Source: Nitratireductor luteus
Lineage (GTDB): Bacteria; Pseudomonadota; Alphaproteobacteria; Rhizobiales; Rhizobiaceae
Direction of reading: 5' to 3'
Assembly (NCBI RefSeq): GCF_026162365.1
Contig: NZ_JAOANW010000006.1
Span: forward strand, 124,001-188,000
Length of the DNA: 64,000 bases
Part shown: piece after piece, positions 1 through 8,732 of the stretch
Numbering within the stretch: position 1 is the first letter of the stretch
Layout: each line of letters opens with the position of its first letter
Notes under the pieces: generated by a model
What the model was told of the DNA's origin: nothing
What the model saw: only the letters and a program-made list of their open reading frames with translations
Databases searched by the model: none
Made by a program: the position numbers and the translations under genes

Positions 1-74
1 CCGCGACGTCGGCTGATTGCCGATATCGACGCACCGGGCAGGCCGTAACCGGCGCCCGATTCCCTGGAACAGCT

Positions 75-1289
75 CTATTTCACAATGGGGCCGAGAGGCG
101 TTTGAGTCAGGACTTCCGCGCCGTCAGGTCCGAGAAGCACGGCGTTTGAAAGGAAGTAATCACCTTTGCCCGTTCCCATGAGCCAGGAAAGGATGTGGAA
201 CGTCATGCCTTCGCGGACTTCCAGATCGGAATCGTGCCGGAGGCCGGTGACGCGATTTCCACCCGTCCAAGAGGGGGGAAAGCCGATGCCGACTGCATAG
301 CCGCAATGGTGTCGGCGGTAATGGGCAAGCCCGGCATCGTCGACGGCGGCCTGCCATGCCTGATAGACTTCACTTGCCCGCACGCCCGGTCGGAGCACGG
401 CCAGAACGGCAGTAAAGGCGCGGGTCGCGACTTCAGCCATCTCGGCGTCCTGATCGCGGATGGAGCCGACATGGATCAACCGCCCAAGTGGCGCGTGATA
501 GCGACTGACGCAGCCCGAAAGTTCGATGAGGACGGGCTCGCCCGCGCGATAGACCCCGCTACCCCAGGTGGTATGCTCTTCATCCATGCGCTGGCCGGGG
601 CGGATAAAGGGGCCGAAGCCCGGTGCGTCCCCACCGGCGCGGATCATCGCCGCATGGCATTCCGCCACCACATCGCGCTCGCGCGCGCCATCGACGATGG
701 CGGTGATGGCCGCCTCGGCGGCTGCATCGGACACCACGGCCGCCTTGCGCATCAGGGCCTGTTCCAACGGCGATTTCACGAGCCGCAGTTCATCGACAAG
801 CCCGGTTATGTCGGCCCAGTGGACATCCGGAAAACTCTCACGAAGCGCGTGACCAAAGCCATAGGAATGCCCCGACGACCAGGTTTCGACACCGATGCGC
901 ATGGCGCTATCGGCCTGTTCTTCTATCTCTTCGACCAGGGCCCTGAGCAAGGCGCGCGAACGATCCTTCGCCGCGAAGGAATCCTTGAGGAGCCGGACCG
1001 CGATGTCCGCTGCGGTCTCGCTGTCGGTGTGACCTTCGAAGAGAGCGTTGCGCACCTGCTTCTGGATGGAAACGCGCTCCATCAACCGCGTGATGAGAAC
1101 CATCTCGCCCTCGGCGGGCACAACGAGGAGATGCGGCGCGAAATAGCCCCAATGGTCGAGGCCAGTGAGATAGAAGATGTTCTCCGGTGTTGACAGCAGT
1201 GCCATGTCGAGGTCGCGCGCCTCCATAGCGCGCCGGACGTTCTCCAGCCTGTGTCTCAGTTCGTCGTCGGTGAAGGGGTTTTCAAACAT
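75..1289 (-). CDS. M24/creatinase-fold hydrolase, ectoine hydrolase-like
   Basis: Cytoplasmic hydrolase of the creatinase/M24 fold, 404 residues: N-terminal creatinase domain (about 10-160), catalytic domain (about 175-400). The metal ligands of true aminopeptidases are not kept. Glu256 (LIELSG) sits where the first Asp is expected, and the second Asp is lost (HAPLGR, 265-270). The stretch CGYAVGIGFPPSW (329-341) recalls the DoeA/EutD ectoine hydrolases, not prolyl peptidases. It is the last gene of a run that begins with an EhuB-like binding protein, so it probably opens an imported cyclic amino acid derivative such as ectoine. No EutE/DoeB deacetylase lies in the window; it could be just beyond base 1. 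ATG at 1289, with AGGAG about 12 bases upstream. Fold is sure, substrate is inference; an uncharacterised amidohydrolase is the alternative. Confidence 0.7.
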   Translation of the reverse strand: MFENPFTDDELRHRLENVRRAMEARDLDMALLSTPENIFYLTGLDHWGYFAPHLLVVPAEGEMVLITRLMERVSIQKQVRNALFEGHTDSETAADIAVRLLKDSFAAKDRSRALLRALVEEIEEQADSAMRIGVETWSSGHSYGFGHALRESFPDVHWADITGLVDELRLVKSPLEQALMRKAAVVSDAAAEAAITAIVDGARERDVVAECHAAMIRAGGDAPGFGPFIRPGQRMDEEHTTWGSGVYRAGEPVLIELSGCVSRYHAPLGRLIHVGSIRDQDAEMAEVATRAFTAVLAVLRPGVRASEVYQAWQAAVDDAGLAHYRRHHCGYAVGIGFPPSWTGGNRVTGLRHDSDLEVREGMTFHILSWLMGTGKGDYFLSNAVLLGPDGAEVLTQTPLGPIVK

Positions 1290-1361
1290 CGGGACAACCG
1301 CTCCTGATCGATTTCGCGGCAGACATATTCCAGATCTGCGTGGTCAACAGGTGCCTCGGTG

Positions 1362-2138
1362 TCAACCCGCCTCCAGAACAGCGCTCAGGAACTGACGGGT
1401 CCGCTCGTTTGCGGGATCGTTGAAGAGCTTGTCGGGCGGTCCCTGCTCGGCGATCTTGCCGTCGTAGAAAAAGCAGACGCGGTCGGAGAACTCCTTGGCG
1501 AACCCCATTTGATGCGTGACGATCAACATGGTGAGATCATGTTCGGTGCCCAGCTTGCGGATGACGTTGAGCACCTCGCCGACCAGTTCCGGGTCGAGGG
1601 CTGAGGTCACTTCATCGAACAGCATCACCTTGGGCCGCATTGCTAGCGCCCTGGCGATTGCCACGCGCTGCTTCTGCCCGCCGGACATCTGGATCGGGTA
1701 GTGGTTCTTCTTGTCGGAGAGGCCGACCATTTCGAGGAGTTCTGCAGCCCGCGCTTCGGCTTCGGCCTTCGGCAGCCCGAGCACGGACTTGGGCGCCTCC
1801 ATGCAGTTGGCCAGCGCCGTCATGTGCGGAAACAGATTGAAGTGCTGAAACACCATGCCGATCTTGCCCCGCACGCGCCTCAAGTGCCGTTCGTTTGCCG
1901 GCACCAGCTGACCATTCTTCTCCATATGCGTGAGCGGCTCGCCGTCGACCCAGATCACACCGCCATTGATGCGCTCCAGCGTCATCAGCATTCGCAGCAC
2001 CGTGGTCTTGCCCGAGCCGGAAGGACCGATGATCGCGACCTTCTCATTACGTGCGATATCGAGGTTGAGTTGGTCGAGTACCGTCAGCGCTCCGTAGCGC
2101 TTGGTAACTTTTTCGAAGCGGACCATGGGGTCGCTCAT
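1362..2138 (-). CDS. ehuA: Polar amino acid ABC transporter ATPase, EhuA-like
   Basis: Cytoplasmic ATPase subunit, 258 residues, powering uptake by the adjacent permeases. It has a Walker A GPSGSGKT (38-45), ABC signature MSGGQKQR, Walker B VMLFDEVTSALDPE and the switch His in VTHQMG. An insertion after the Walker A region (NGQLVPANERHLRRVRGKIG) resembles the one in EhuA of the ectoine/hydroxyectoine importer and is less usual in GlnQ or HisP. ATG at 2138 has AGGAG eight bases upstream. The gene follows ehuD closely (10 bases apart) and precedes the creatinase-fold hydrolase, giving the order binding protein, two permeases, ATPase, hydrolase. Importer class is secure; the ectoine specificity rests on resemblance to Ehu proteins and on the hydrolase. 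Confidence 0.8.
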   Translation of the reverse strand: MSDPMVRFEKVTKRYGALTVLDQLNLDIARNEKVAIIGPSGSGKTTVLRMLMTLERINGGVIWVDGEPLTHMEKNGQLVPANERHLRRVRGKIGMVFQHFNLFPHMTALANCMEAPKSVLGLPKAEAEARAAELLEMVGLSDKKNHYPIQMSGGQKQRVAIARALAMRPKVMLFDEVTSALDPELVGEVLNVIRKLGTEHDLTMLIVTHQMGFAKEFSDRVCFFYDGKIAEQGPPDKLFNDPANERTRQFLSAVLEAG

Positions 2139-2148
2139 GACGGAGCTC

Positions 2149-2817
2149 CTACTGCAAATGATAGCGGCGCTTGAGCCAGAAACTCACCGATTGCACGATC
2201 GTCGAGGCGACCAGGCTGAAGACCAGATAGAAGAAGCCGGCCACCGTGATCGCCTCGATGTAGCGATAGTTCTCAGCGCCGAAGTTCTTGGCTTGCTGCA
2301 GCATTTCGAGGATTGCGATTGCGGCCAGGATCGGTGTGTCCTTGAACATGCCGATGAAATAATTGCCAAGGCTGGGAACGATGGGCGGAATCGCCTGCGG
2401 CAGGATGATGACCCGCCAGGACCGCGCAGTCGACAGATTGAGCGCAGTGGATGCCTCCCACTGACCCGCGTCAACATGCTCGATACCGGCGCGGTAGCAC
2501 TCCGAACAATAGGCCGCATAGTGGATGCCGAGCACACCGATTCCCGCCGTCCAGGCGGGAATGACGATGCCGAATTGGGGACCGACGAAATAGACGAAGA
2601 ATATCTGCAAAAGCAGCGGCGTCGAACGGATGAACTCGATCGTTTCGGCCATGGCGCCGGAGATGTAGCGATTTGGCGACTGGCGGATAAGCGCGAAAAC
2701 CAGCCCTAGTACCAAAGCAATCGCAAAGCCGACGATGGTCGCCTGGACCGTCACGACACCGCCTCGATAAAGCAGTGGCAACGCGTCCCAGACATAGCTC
2801 CAATCCCAGATACTCAT
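2149..2817 (-). CDS. ehuD: Amino acid ABC transporter permease, EhuD-like
   Basis: Inner-membrane permease of the HisM/GlnP family, 222 residues with about five membrane segments. The EAA loop that docks on the ATPase is seen as WEASTALNLSTARSWRVIILPQA, conserved in spacing to polar amino acid permeases. The start is set at ATG 2817: it has GGGAGG upstream, and the ATG overlaps the stop of ehuC as ATGA, indicating translational coupling; longer in-frame readings lack this. Together with EhuC it would form the heterodimeric channel. Substrate cannot be read from this subunit. Confidence 0.82.
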   Translation of the reverse strand: MSIWDWSYVWDALPLLYRGGVVTVQATIVGFAIALVLGLVFALIRQSPNRYISGAMAETIEFIRSTPLLLQIFFVYFVGPQFGIVIPAWTAGIGVLGIHYAAYCSECYRAGIEHVDAGQWEASTALNLSTARSWRVIILPQAIPPIVPSLGNYFIGMFKDTPILAAIAILEMLQQAKNFGAENYRYIEAITVAGFFYLVFSLVASTIVQSVSFWLKRRYHLQ

Positions 2818-3485
2818 GCAGGAACCTCCCGCACAAAGCCCCGCGAGAAGCGTCGTTCCAGCCAACGCACGAGAGGCGTGATAAGAGCGCGTGCGATCAA
2901 GTAGTAGCCGAACAGCGCGATGGCAAAGAACAGCAGGTAATTCCCGGTCGCGTCGGCTGCCAGCTTGGCGGCGGTGGTCAGCTCGGTAATGGTGATGAAG
3001 AAGATCAGGGACGTGCCCTTGAGCAACTCGATCAACAGGTTGCCCCAGGGCGGCAGCATGCCGCGGATCGCCTGTGGCAGGACGATGCGCCGCATCATGG
3101 TCGAGCGCGAAAAGTTGAGCGCGATGCTCGCTTCATACTGACCGCGATCGACGCTCTGGATCGCCGCTCGCACGAGCTCGGCGCCATAACCCGACACATT
3201 CATGCCCACGCCGACAATGGCCACCGTCCATGGCGTCATGACGAGGCCAAAAATCGGGAGCACGAAAAACCACCAGTAGAGCTGCACCAGCATCGAGGTT
3301 CCGCGGAAGAACTCGATATAGGCAACGGCCATCCAGCGCAGCGGAGCAAGTCGCGAAACGCGGATCAGCCCAACCGCAAGGCCGAGCGCTATGGCGACGA
3401 GCGACGCCCCAAGGGTCACCAGAAGCGTGACGGTGACGCCTGTGAAAAGGGCTGCGACGCTGAAGCCGAGGGCAAACTCGTTCAT
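2814..3485 (-). CDS. ehuC: Amino acid ABC transporter permease, EhuC-like
   Basis: Inner-membrane permease, 223 residues, paired with EhuD. It carries the family EAA loop (QYEASIALNFSRSTMMRRIV) and the typical FFRGTSMLVQLYW stretch of HisM-type permeases, with about five hydrophobic helices. It lies 69 bases behind the binding-protein gene; that gap holds a strong stem-loop (3500-3537), which probably lets the binding protein be made in excess. Its 3' end overlaps ehuD by four bases. ATG at 3485 follows a GAGGGG-like element. Confidence 0.82.
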   Translation of the reverse strand: MNEFALGFSVAALFTGVTVTLLVTLGASLVAIALGLAVGLIRVSRLAPLRWMAVAYIEFFRGTSMLVQLYWWFFVLPIFGLVMTPWTVAIVGVGMNVSGYGAELVRAAIQSVDRGQYEASIALNFSRSTMMRRIVLPQAIRGMLPPWGNLLIELLKGTSLIFFITITELTTAAKLAADATGNYLLFFAIALFGYYLIARALITPLVRWLERRFSRGFVREVPA

Positions 3486-3499
3486 TCTGCCGGACCCCT

Positions 3500-3537
3500 C
3501 ATCACCCTTCCCCGGCAGTCGCCCGGGGAGGGTGATG
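3500..3537 (-). other. Intergenic stem-loop after ehuB
   Basis: Arms CATCACCCTTCCCCGG (3500-3515) and CCGGGGAGGGTGATG (3523-3537) pair along about 15 bases with a single bulged base and a seven-base loop. No T-run follows, so it looks like an mRNA-stabilising or partially terminating element between the binding-protein gene and its permease genes, not a full terminator. Confidence 0.7.
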
Positions 3538-3554
3538 ACGTGTCAAGGGCTGTC

Positions 3555-4400
3555 TCAGCCCTCGCAGAGTTCGGCCGTGGTCGTGCCATCCGGCAGATTG
3601 GTCTCGGTATAACCATAGGGGCGCACCGACTCCATCATCTGTTCGGAGCCGATATACTCCTTGAGGGCCGCATTGAACGCATCAACTTCTTCCTGCTGGT
3701 TGGGCAGGAAGGCGAGCCCCGGATAGCCGTCGATAACCGGCGGCGTGAACGGATCGGCAAGTTCGACAGCATCGTCCTTGTCGGCGAATTCCTTCATGGT
3801 GAAGTAAGTGCCGCTGCCGGCGGCTGCGCGCCCGGCCTTGACCGCCTGCAGGATTTCAGCCGGGCCGGCGACCTGCATGATCTTGTCGTCCGCGATGCCG
3901 ACCTCCTTTGCGTTCTTGACGGTGTTATAGCCGGCGCCGGTGACGAACGTCAGCTCCTTGTCGCGCACATCGTCAAAGGAGTGAAGGTTTTCGGGATTGC
4001 CCGCGGGCACCAGAAGCGCGTCTGCGAAGGTGCCAAGCGGCTCGGTGAAGAGCGCGTTGCGGCAGCGCTCTGGCAGGATGTACATGCCGCCAGTAACGAT
4101 GTCGAAGCGGCCGGCCTGCAGGCCGGGGATCAGCGAGCCCCACTCGGTCACTACCGGCTCGATGCTGGTCGTGCCCATCTTTTCGAGGAGGTCGATCGTC
4201 ATGGCGTTGATGAAGCCAAGCGGCTGGTTGTTATCGCCTGGATAAGCCCACGGGACTTCATTCGAGAAGCCGATACGGATGGTTTCGCCGGCTTTGATCT
4301 TGTCGAGAAGTTCTCCGGTCGAGGCCGAACCGGCCCATGTCCCCATGGTTAGTGCCGCCATTCCAAGTGCGGCAATCCCCCTTAGGATTGCACGTCTCAT
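3555..4400 (-). CDS. ehuB: Periplasmic substrate-binding protein, EhuB-like
   Basis: Periplasmic solute receptor (SBP family 3), 281 residues. The N-terminus is a Sec signal (arginine pair, then a hydrophobic stretch, GTWAGSAS near the cleavage site). Family features seen are GFSNEVPWAY near the start of the mature protein, the LIPGLQAGRFD turn, ILPERC, and a C-terminal PYGY followed by a TTAELC ending. The IxxNExP opening, PERC and final LC pattern recall EhuB of Sinorhizobium, which binds ectoine and hydroxyectoine. ATG at 4400 is preceded by GGGAG eight bases away; a longer reading to 4484 lacks a binding site and would bury the signal peptide. First gene of the operon. Specificity for ectoine is plausible, not proven. 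Confidence 0.78.
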   Translation of the reverse strand: MRRAILRGIAALGMAALTMGTWAGSASTGELLDKIKAGETIRIGFSNEVPWAYPGDNNQPLGFINAMTIDLLEKMGTTSIEPVVTEWGSLIPGLQAGRFDIVTGGMYILPERCRNALFTEPLGTFADALLVPAGNPENLHSFDDVRDKELTFVTGAGYNTVKNAKEVGIADDKIMQVAGPAEILQAVKAGRAAAGSGTYFTMKEFADKDDAVELADPFTPPVIDGYPGLAFLPNQQEEVDAFNAALKEYIGSEQMMESVRPYGYTETNLPDGTTTAELCEG

Positions 4401-4451
4401 TTTTCTTCTCCCGTTGTTCTCCCGCTTTTCTCGTTCACTGTTTATGGCTGT

Positions 4452-4480
4452 ATTATGTACAACATCATCCAGCTTCGCAA
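4452..4480 (-). promoter_or_regulatory. Candidate sigma-70 promoter of ehu operon
   Basis: On the minus strand TTGCGA (4475-4480) and CATAAT (4452-4457) are 17 bases apart, about 50 bases ahead of the ehuB ATG. The spacer contains GATGTTGTAC. Fit to consensus is moderate, so this is a candidate only. Confidence 0.35.
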
Positions 4481-4664
4481 TCATGCGGCCTCGTCAGCAC
4501 ATTTCGCCGACAAGTTACTTGGGAAGATCACATTCCGATGCGCCCGGAGAGGGCAGATGAAGTAGCCGAAGAGGAGGAGGCAGTATTTTGCAGATGTTTC
4601 TTGATACGCGTTTGCGCATCCTCTTCATGCGCAGCGCCGACACACCCAAGGGGGTCTACCACCC

Positions 4665-5291
4665 ATGAGCGTCCTCATCCTCCACATTCTCTATCTCGTC
4701 GCCATAACGGCCGAGGCAATGACCGCCGCACTCGCCGCCGGCCGCCGCAACATGGACTGGGTCGGTGTCTGCCTGCTGGCCGCCGTAACAGCCCTTGGCG
4801 GAGGCTCAACCCGCGATGTGCTGCTCGGGCACCATCCGCTGGTCTGGGTCGTCCATCCTGAATATCTGCTGGTCGTCGTTGTCGCGGCGATGACCACCAT
4901 TGCCATCGCCCGCTTCATGCACCATCTGCGCCGGCTGTTCCTCTTCCTCGATGCCGTCGGCCTTGTCGTTTTCACCATCATCGGCTGCACGATAGCGCTG
5001 GATATGGGTCTGCCCGTCGTCGTGGCGATCGTCGCCGGCATGATCACCGGCTGCGTGGGCGGAGTGCTGCGCGACATATTGTGCAACGAGATCCCGCTCC
5101 TGTTCCGCGCCGAACTTTACGCAAGTGTCTCCATCGTCACGGGCGGCCTCTATGTTACAGGCATGCAACTCGGCCTGCCGCACGACCCTGTCATGTACAC
5201 GGCGACGATCATAGGCCTGGCAATGCGGCTCCTGGCGCTGCGCTTCAACTGGCAGATGCCGAAATTCGTCTACACGCTGAAACTGCACTGA
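4665..5291 (+). CDS. TRIC-type cation channel family membrane protein (YadS-like)
   Basis: Integral inner-membrane protein, 208 residues with seven predicted hydrophobic segments. Two internal repeats each carry a glycine-rich turn followed by an Arg-Asp pair (LGGGSTRDVLLG near residue 45-55 and CVGGVLRDILCN near 128-139), the hallmark of the UPF0126/TRIC family whose prokaryotic members form trimeric potassium-permeable channels. ATG at 4665 has a GGGGG run about 10 bases upstream. It is transcribed alone, divergent from ehuB and convergent with the decarboxylase gene, so the context does not suggest a role. Family is clear; ion and physiological function are inferred from homologues. Confidence 0.85.
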   Translation: MSVLILHILYLVAITAEAMTAALAAGRRNMDWVGVCLLAAVTALGGGSTRDVLLGHHPLVWVVHPEYLLVVVVAAMTTIAIARFMHHLRRLFLFLDAVGLVVFTIIGCTIALDMGLPVVVAIVAGMITGCVGGVLRDILCNEIPLLFRAELYASVSIVTGGLYVTGMQLGLPHDPVMYTATIIGLAMRLLALRFNWQMPKFVYTLKLH

Positions 5292-5376
5292 CGAGCGCGG
5301 ATGTCCTCGCAATGATGTCAGGGCCCGTACCCGGATCCACTTCGATCTTGCGAATCCAGCGCCATCTGCGGGCACA

Positions 5377-6864
5377 TCAGGTCGACGTGGTCGTGCGTGC
5401 GATCTCGTGTCCCAAGCGAACCGTTTCCCGAACCAGCAAGTCGAGATCATCTTGCCGCGTCCGGTGATTGTTGATGGCAACGCGGAGGCAATGCTCCCCG
5501 TGTACCGTCGTATCCGAGATGGCTGCGGTGCCTTCTTCCTGCAGCCGCAGCATGATCTCGGTATTGATCGCCTTCAGCGCCTCGCCATCGATGCCGTCCG
5601 AACGATACCGATAGCAGACGATGTTGATGGTGGTCGGCGCTACCAACTCCAGAAGGGGCTCGGCTTCGATCAAGTCCGTGAGATAGCACCCCTGCGCGAT
5701 GTTCTGGTCGATCAAGCGGCCGAACTTCTCAACGCCATGCTCCTTCAGCGCCATCCAGACCTTCAGGGCTCTGAAGCCGCGTGTTGTTTGTAGCCCGTAC
5801 TCATGCAGCCACGGACCCGAGGCGAGGCCACGGGGGGTCGACTCCAGATATTCGGGCGTAACTGCGAACGAGCGGTGATGCGCAGGCGCGTCCCGAACGA
5901 GAACGCAGCCGATTTCGAACGGCGCATGCAACCACTTATGGGGATCGAGCGCCAGGGAATCGGCACGCTCGATCCCGGTGACGCGGTATGAGTTCTTGGG
6001 GGCGATTGTAATCAGCGCGCCGATGCAGCCGTCGACATGGAACCAAAGATCCTCTTGTGCCGCCAAATCGGCGAGCGCTTCCAGATCGTCAATCGCGCCG
6101 GTGTTGACCGTTCCGGCCGTTCCTATCACGCAGGCGGGACGAAATCCGGCTTCGCGATCTTCCGCGATCGCTTTCTGAAGCGAGGCGAGGTCTATCCGGA
6201 GGTCGGCGTCAGTCGGGATGCGCCGGAGGGCGCGATTTCCCAGCCCCAGCGCCTCCAGTGCCTTGCGATGGCAACTGTGAACCTGGTCGGAGGCGTAGAA
6301 GCGCAAGGGCTTCTCGATCGCTGCGACCCCGGTCTCGCGCACATCGGTGCCCGCCTTGGCGTTGCGCGCCACCGTCAGCCCGATAAGATTGGCCATCGAA
6401 CCGCCGCTGACCAGCGTACCGCTGGCTGAAGCAGGGAACCCGATCATCTCCTTGCACCAGCTCACCACCTGGTTGTCAATGAGTGCGGCGGCATGGTTGC
6501 CACCACCAAGGTTGGAGCCCTGTATCGCGGCCAGGAAGTCCGCCAAAGCCCCGGTGAAGTTGCTGGATCCCATATACCAGGACCAGAAGCGCGGATGGAT
6601 GTTGCCCATCGGATAGGGCATCACATTCTCCGCGACCTCCCGATATATCTCGGCGAGCGGCGCAGGCGAGCGGGGAAGCTCCGTTTCGAAAGTGGCCCTC
6701 ACGCCCACCGGCATTTCCTGCCACACGGGCCGCTCGCGCACGTCCCGCAGGTAGGCTATCGCATCGTCGGCGATCCGATGCGATAGCGCCCGCAGTTCGG
6801 TCCAATCACTCGGATCGAGTGATTCTTCGACTGGCGCGATGCGTGGGCGGCGCGAGACATCCAT
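5377..6864 (-). CDS. Group II PLP-dependent amino acid decarboxylase
   Basis: Cytoplasmic fold-type I PLP enzyme of the aromatic-amino-acid/glutamate decarboxylase family, 495 residues, the usual length. Visible landmarks are PMGNIHPRFWSWYMG (86-100), SGTLVSGGSMANL (148-160), the His196 that stacks on PLP, the Asp278 in HVDG, and the PLP Lys310 in ALDPHKWLH. ATG at 6864 is chosen because GGAGGAAG lies just upstream; a reading from 6945 would run into the preceding gene. It follows the cysteine-synthase-like gene by 25 bases, so the two are very likely co-expressed, and one enzyme may feed the other. Aromatic amino acids, aspartate-like or beta-substituted alanines are all possible substrates; nothing seen decides. 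Confidence 0.82.
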   Translation of the reverse strand: MDVSRRPRIAPVEESLDPSDWTELRALSHRIADDAIAYLRDVRERPVWQEMPVGVRATFETELPRSPAPLAEIYREVAENVMPYPMGNIHPRFWSWYMGSSNFTGALADFLAAIQGSNLGGGNHAAALIDNQVVSWCKEMIGFPASASGTLVSGGSMANLIGLTVARNAKAGTDVRETGVAAIEKPLRFYASDQVHSCHRKALEALGLGNRALRRIPTDADLRIDLASLQKAIAEDREAGFRPACVIGTAGTVNTGAIDDLEALADLAAQEDLWFHVDGCIGALITIAPKNSYRVTGIERADSLALDPHKWLHAPFEIGCVLVRDAPAHHRSFAVTPEYLESTPRGLASGPWLHEYGLQTTRGFRALKVWMALKEHGVEKFGRLIDQNIAQGCYLTDLIEAEPLLELVAPTTINIVCYRYRSDGIDGEALKAINTEIMLRLQEEGTAAISDTTVHGEHCLRVAINNHRTRQDDLDLLVRETVRLGHEIARTTTST

Positions 6865-6889
6865 CACTTCCTCCGTCGCGGCGTCGTGA

Positions 6890-7975
6890 TCAGACAGCGA
6901 ACTGATATCCAGGCGTCGAACGTGAAAGAGCCATCTCCTCCTCATCCATCTCGGCTTCGATCGTTTCGAAGAGCGGTGTCGTCATGTAGCGTTCGCCAGT
7001 GTCGGGGAGCACGCACAGGATCACGGACCCGGCGGATGCGCGTTCGGCGACCTGACGCGCCACGGCAAAGGTCGCGCCACCGGAGATGCCGGTGAAGATG
7101 CCTTCCTGCTGGGCCAGAGCCTTGGTCCATTTGATCCCTTCGGGTCCCGCAACCGGTATCACCTCATCATAGAGGCTGGTGTCGATCGCCTCCTGCAGCA
7201 CATGCGGAATGAAATCCGGCGTCCAGCCCTGGATCGGATGCGGCTCGAAGGCGGGATGGCTGGCGGCAGGGGCGCCATTCGGTCTGCGCTCCTGTACATG
7301 GCCGCTGCCGATCAGCTGTGCGTTGGCGGGCTCGCTGAGCACGATCCGCGTCTCCGGACGTTCGCGGCGCAGGACGCGGCCCACGCCGGCCACCGTGCCG
7401 CCCGTTCCGTAGCCGGTCACAAACCAGTCGAGACGCGAACCGGCGAAATCGTTGATGATCTCGCGGGCGGTCGTTGCCTCGTGGATTGCGGCATTGGCAG
7501 CGGTCTCGAACTGACGCGCAAGGAACCAGCCATTGGCCTCGGCCAGTTCCACCGCCTTCTTGTACATGCCGAAGCCTTTCTCCGCGCGGGGCGTCAGAAC
7601 CACCTTGGCTCCCAGCATGCGCATCAGCTTGCGGCGCTCGATGGAAAAGCTGTCGGCCATGGTCACGACCAGCGGGTAGCCCTTCTGGGCGCAAACCATG
7701 GCAAGCCCGATCCCGGTATTGCCGCTGGTCGCTTCGACGACTGTCTGTCCCGGCTTCAAAGTTCCGCTGCGCTCCGCCTCCTCGATGATATTGAGCGCCA
7801 GCCGATCTTTCACGGAGGACATCGGATTGAAGAATTCGGCCTTCACGTAGATTGTCGCGTGATCGACCCCGAGATTGTTTATCCGGATTGTCGGTGTATC
7901 TCCGACGGTATCGAGAATGCTGTCGAAGAGATGGCCTCGCCCGGCCGTGGTCCTGATTGCTGCCTTGTTCAACAT
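6890..7975 (-). CDS. Cysteine synthase-fold PLP enzyme (beta-substituted alanine synthase)
   Basis: Fold-type II PLP enzyme, 361 residues, longer than CysK (about 310-320). PLP Lys56 lies in SSVKDRLA; the substrate loop TSGNTGIG (83-90) and the phosphate-binding GTGGT (190-194) are intact, so it is predicted active. A segment rich in Pro and His (about 222-250, GHVQERRPNG then PHPIQGW) is larger than the matching loop of CysK, and the C-terminus has an acidic tail (EAEMDEEEM). It would replace an acyl- or phosphoserine leaving group with sulfide or another nucleophile. It sits first in a two-gene unit with a decarboxylase, which suggests a dedicated pathway and not housekeeping cysteine synthesis. 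Confidence 0.8.
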   Translation of the reverse strand: MLNKAAIRTTAGRGHLFDSILDTVGDTPTIRINNLGVDHATIYVKAEFFNPMSSVKDRLALNIIEEAERSGTLKPGQTVVEATSGNTGIGLAMVCAQKGYPLVVTMADSFSIERRKLMRMLGAKVVLTPRAEKGFGMYKKAVELAEANGWFLARQFETAANAAIHEATTAREIINDFAGSRLDWFVTGYGTGGTVAGVGRVLRRERPETRIVLSEPANAQLIGSGHVQERRPNGAPAASHPAFEPHPIQGWTPDFIPHVLQEAIDTSLYDEVIPVAGPEGIKWTKALAQQEGIFTGISGGATFAVARQVAERASAGSVILCVLPDTGERYMTTPLFETIEAEMDEEEMALSRSTPGYQFAV

Positions 7976-8049
7976 GGTTGGTCTCCCTGGTTTTCGTTAT
8001 AGGCTGAGCCGTCATTGCCGCCGCGGCCAGCCGCGGCGGCCATGAATTT

Positions 8050-8544
8050 TCAGTTCGTACGTGGATCGTCTTTCGGGTCGACATATTCGACGCCGAACGG
8101 TCCCATGCCGTTCAGCTGGACGATAGTCTCTTCTTCAGTCCAGGCAAAATGCGCCATGCCGACGGGAATGCGAACGAAGCTTCCCGGAGGCAGCAGGGGT
8201 GCAGCAGCCCGGTCGTGCTTCTCTCCACTCGCCATGCCGAAGCCGCCGGAGATGACTGTGACGTGCTCCTCCTTGGGATGCCTGTGAGGCGGCACATCGT
8301 AGCCGGCGGGAAACTTGAGCCGGATGACGAATGGACCTTCCTCCGCTGGGCTGCCCAGCAATACGGCTATCTCGGCGCCGGCCGGCAGCGTCGGCGGGCC
8401 GGCGCTGAACTTCACATCATCCGCAGGGATGACGGTATGATGCTCCTCAGCGGCGGAAGCCGGAAAAGCGGAGACAACGAGAAGCACACCAAGTGCGGCC
8501 GCCATGCGAGGTAGCGAGATGCGATGAACATGATGTATTTTCAT
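8050..8544 (-). CDS. Exported cupin-domain protein
   Basis: Small secreted cupin, 164 residues. A signal peptide (hydrophobic run ending FPASAAE) is followed by a single cupin barrel: PPHRHPKEEHVTVISGG carries the three-His/Glu metal motif (H..H....E) and PPGSFVRIPVGMAHF the second motif with its His. The protein would bind a metal in the periplasm; such cupins near a regulator may sense or modify a small molecule. ATG at 8544 has GGAGAA upstream; a longer reading lacks one and would hide the signal peptide. Divergent from the regulator at 8733. Role unknown. Confidence 0.78.
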   Translation of the reverse strand: MKIHHVHRISLPRMAAALGVLLVVSAFPASAAEEHHTVIPADDVKFSAGPPTLPAGAEIAVLLGSPAEEGPFVIRLKFPAGYDVPPHRHPKEEHVTVISGGFGMASGEKHDRAAAPLLPPGSFVRIPVGMAHFAWTEEETIVQLNGMGPFGVEYVDPKDDPRTN

Positions 8545-8732
8545 GTCTGTTCTCCATCTGATGACGAATGTGCCCATGAACAATGGCCCAAGCCAGGAAT
8601 GGAGGCATTGGCCTGCTTTGCTCATGCGCTTTCATGATGATCGCTGCAGCAACAAGATCGATCAAAGATGCAGCGCGGCAATTTCAATGATAGAACATAG
8701 ATCCAAGGGCCATCGTGGGAGGAGGCGTGGAA

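Noticed and set aside
2775-4352. 525-codon open frame on the plus strand
   Set aside because: Antisense to ehuC and ehuB; low-complexity charged sequence.
5377-6864. Glutamate decarboxylase (acid resistance)
   Set aside because: Sequence around the PLP Lys is of the aromatic-amino-acid decarboxylase type and no antiporter gene accompanies it.
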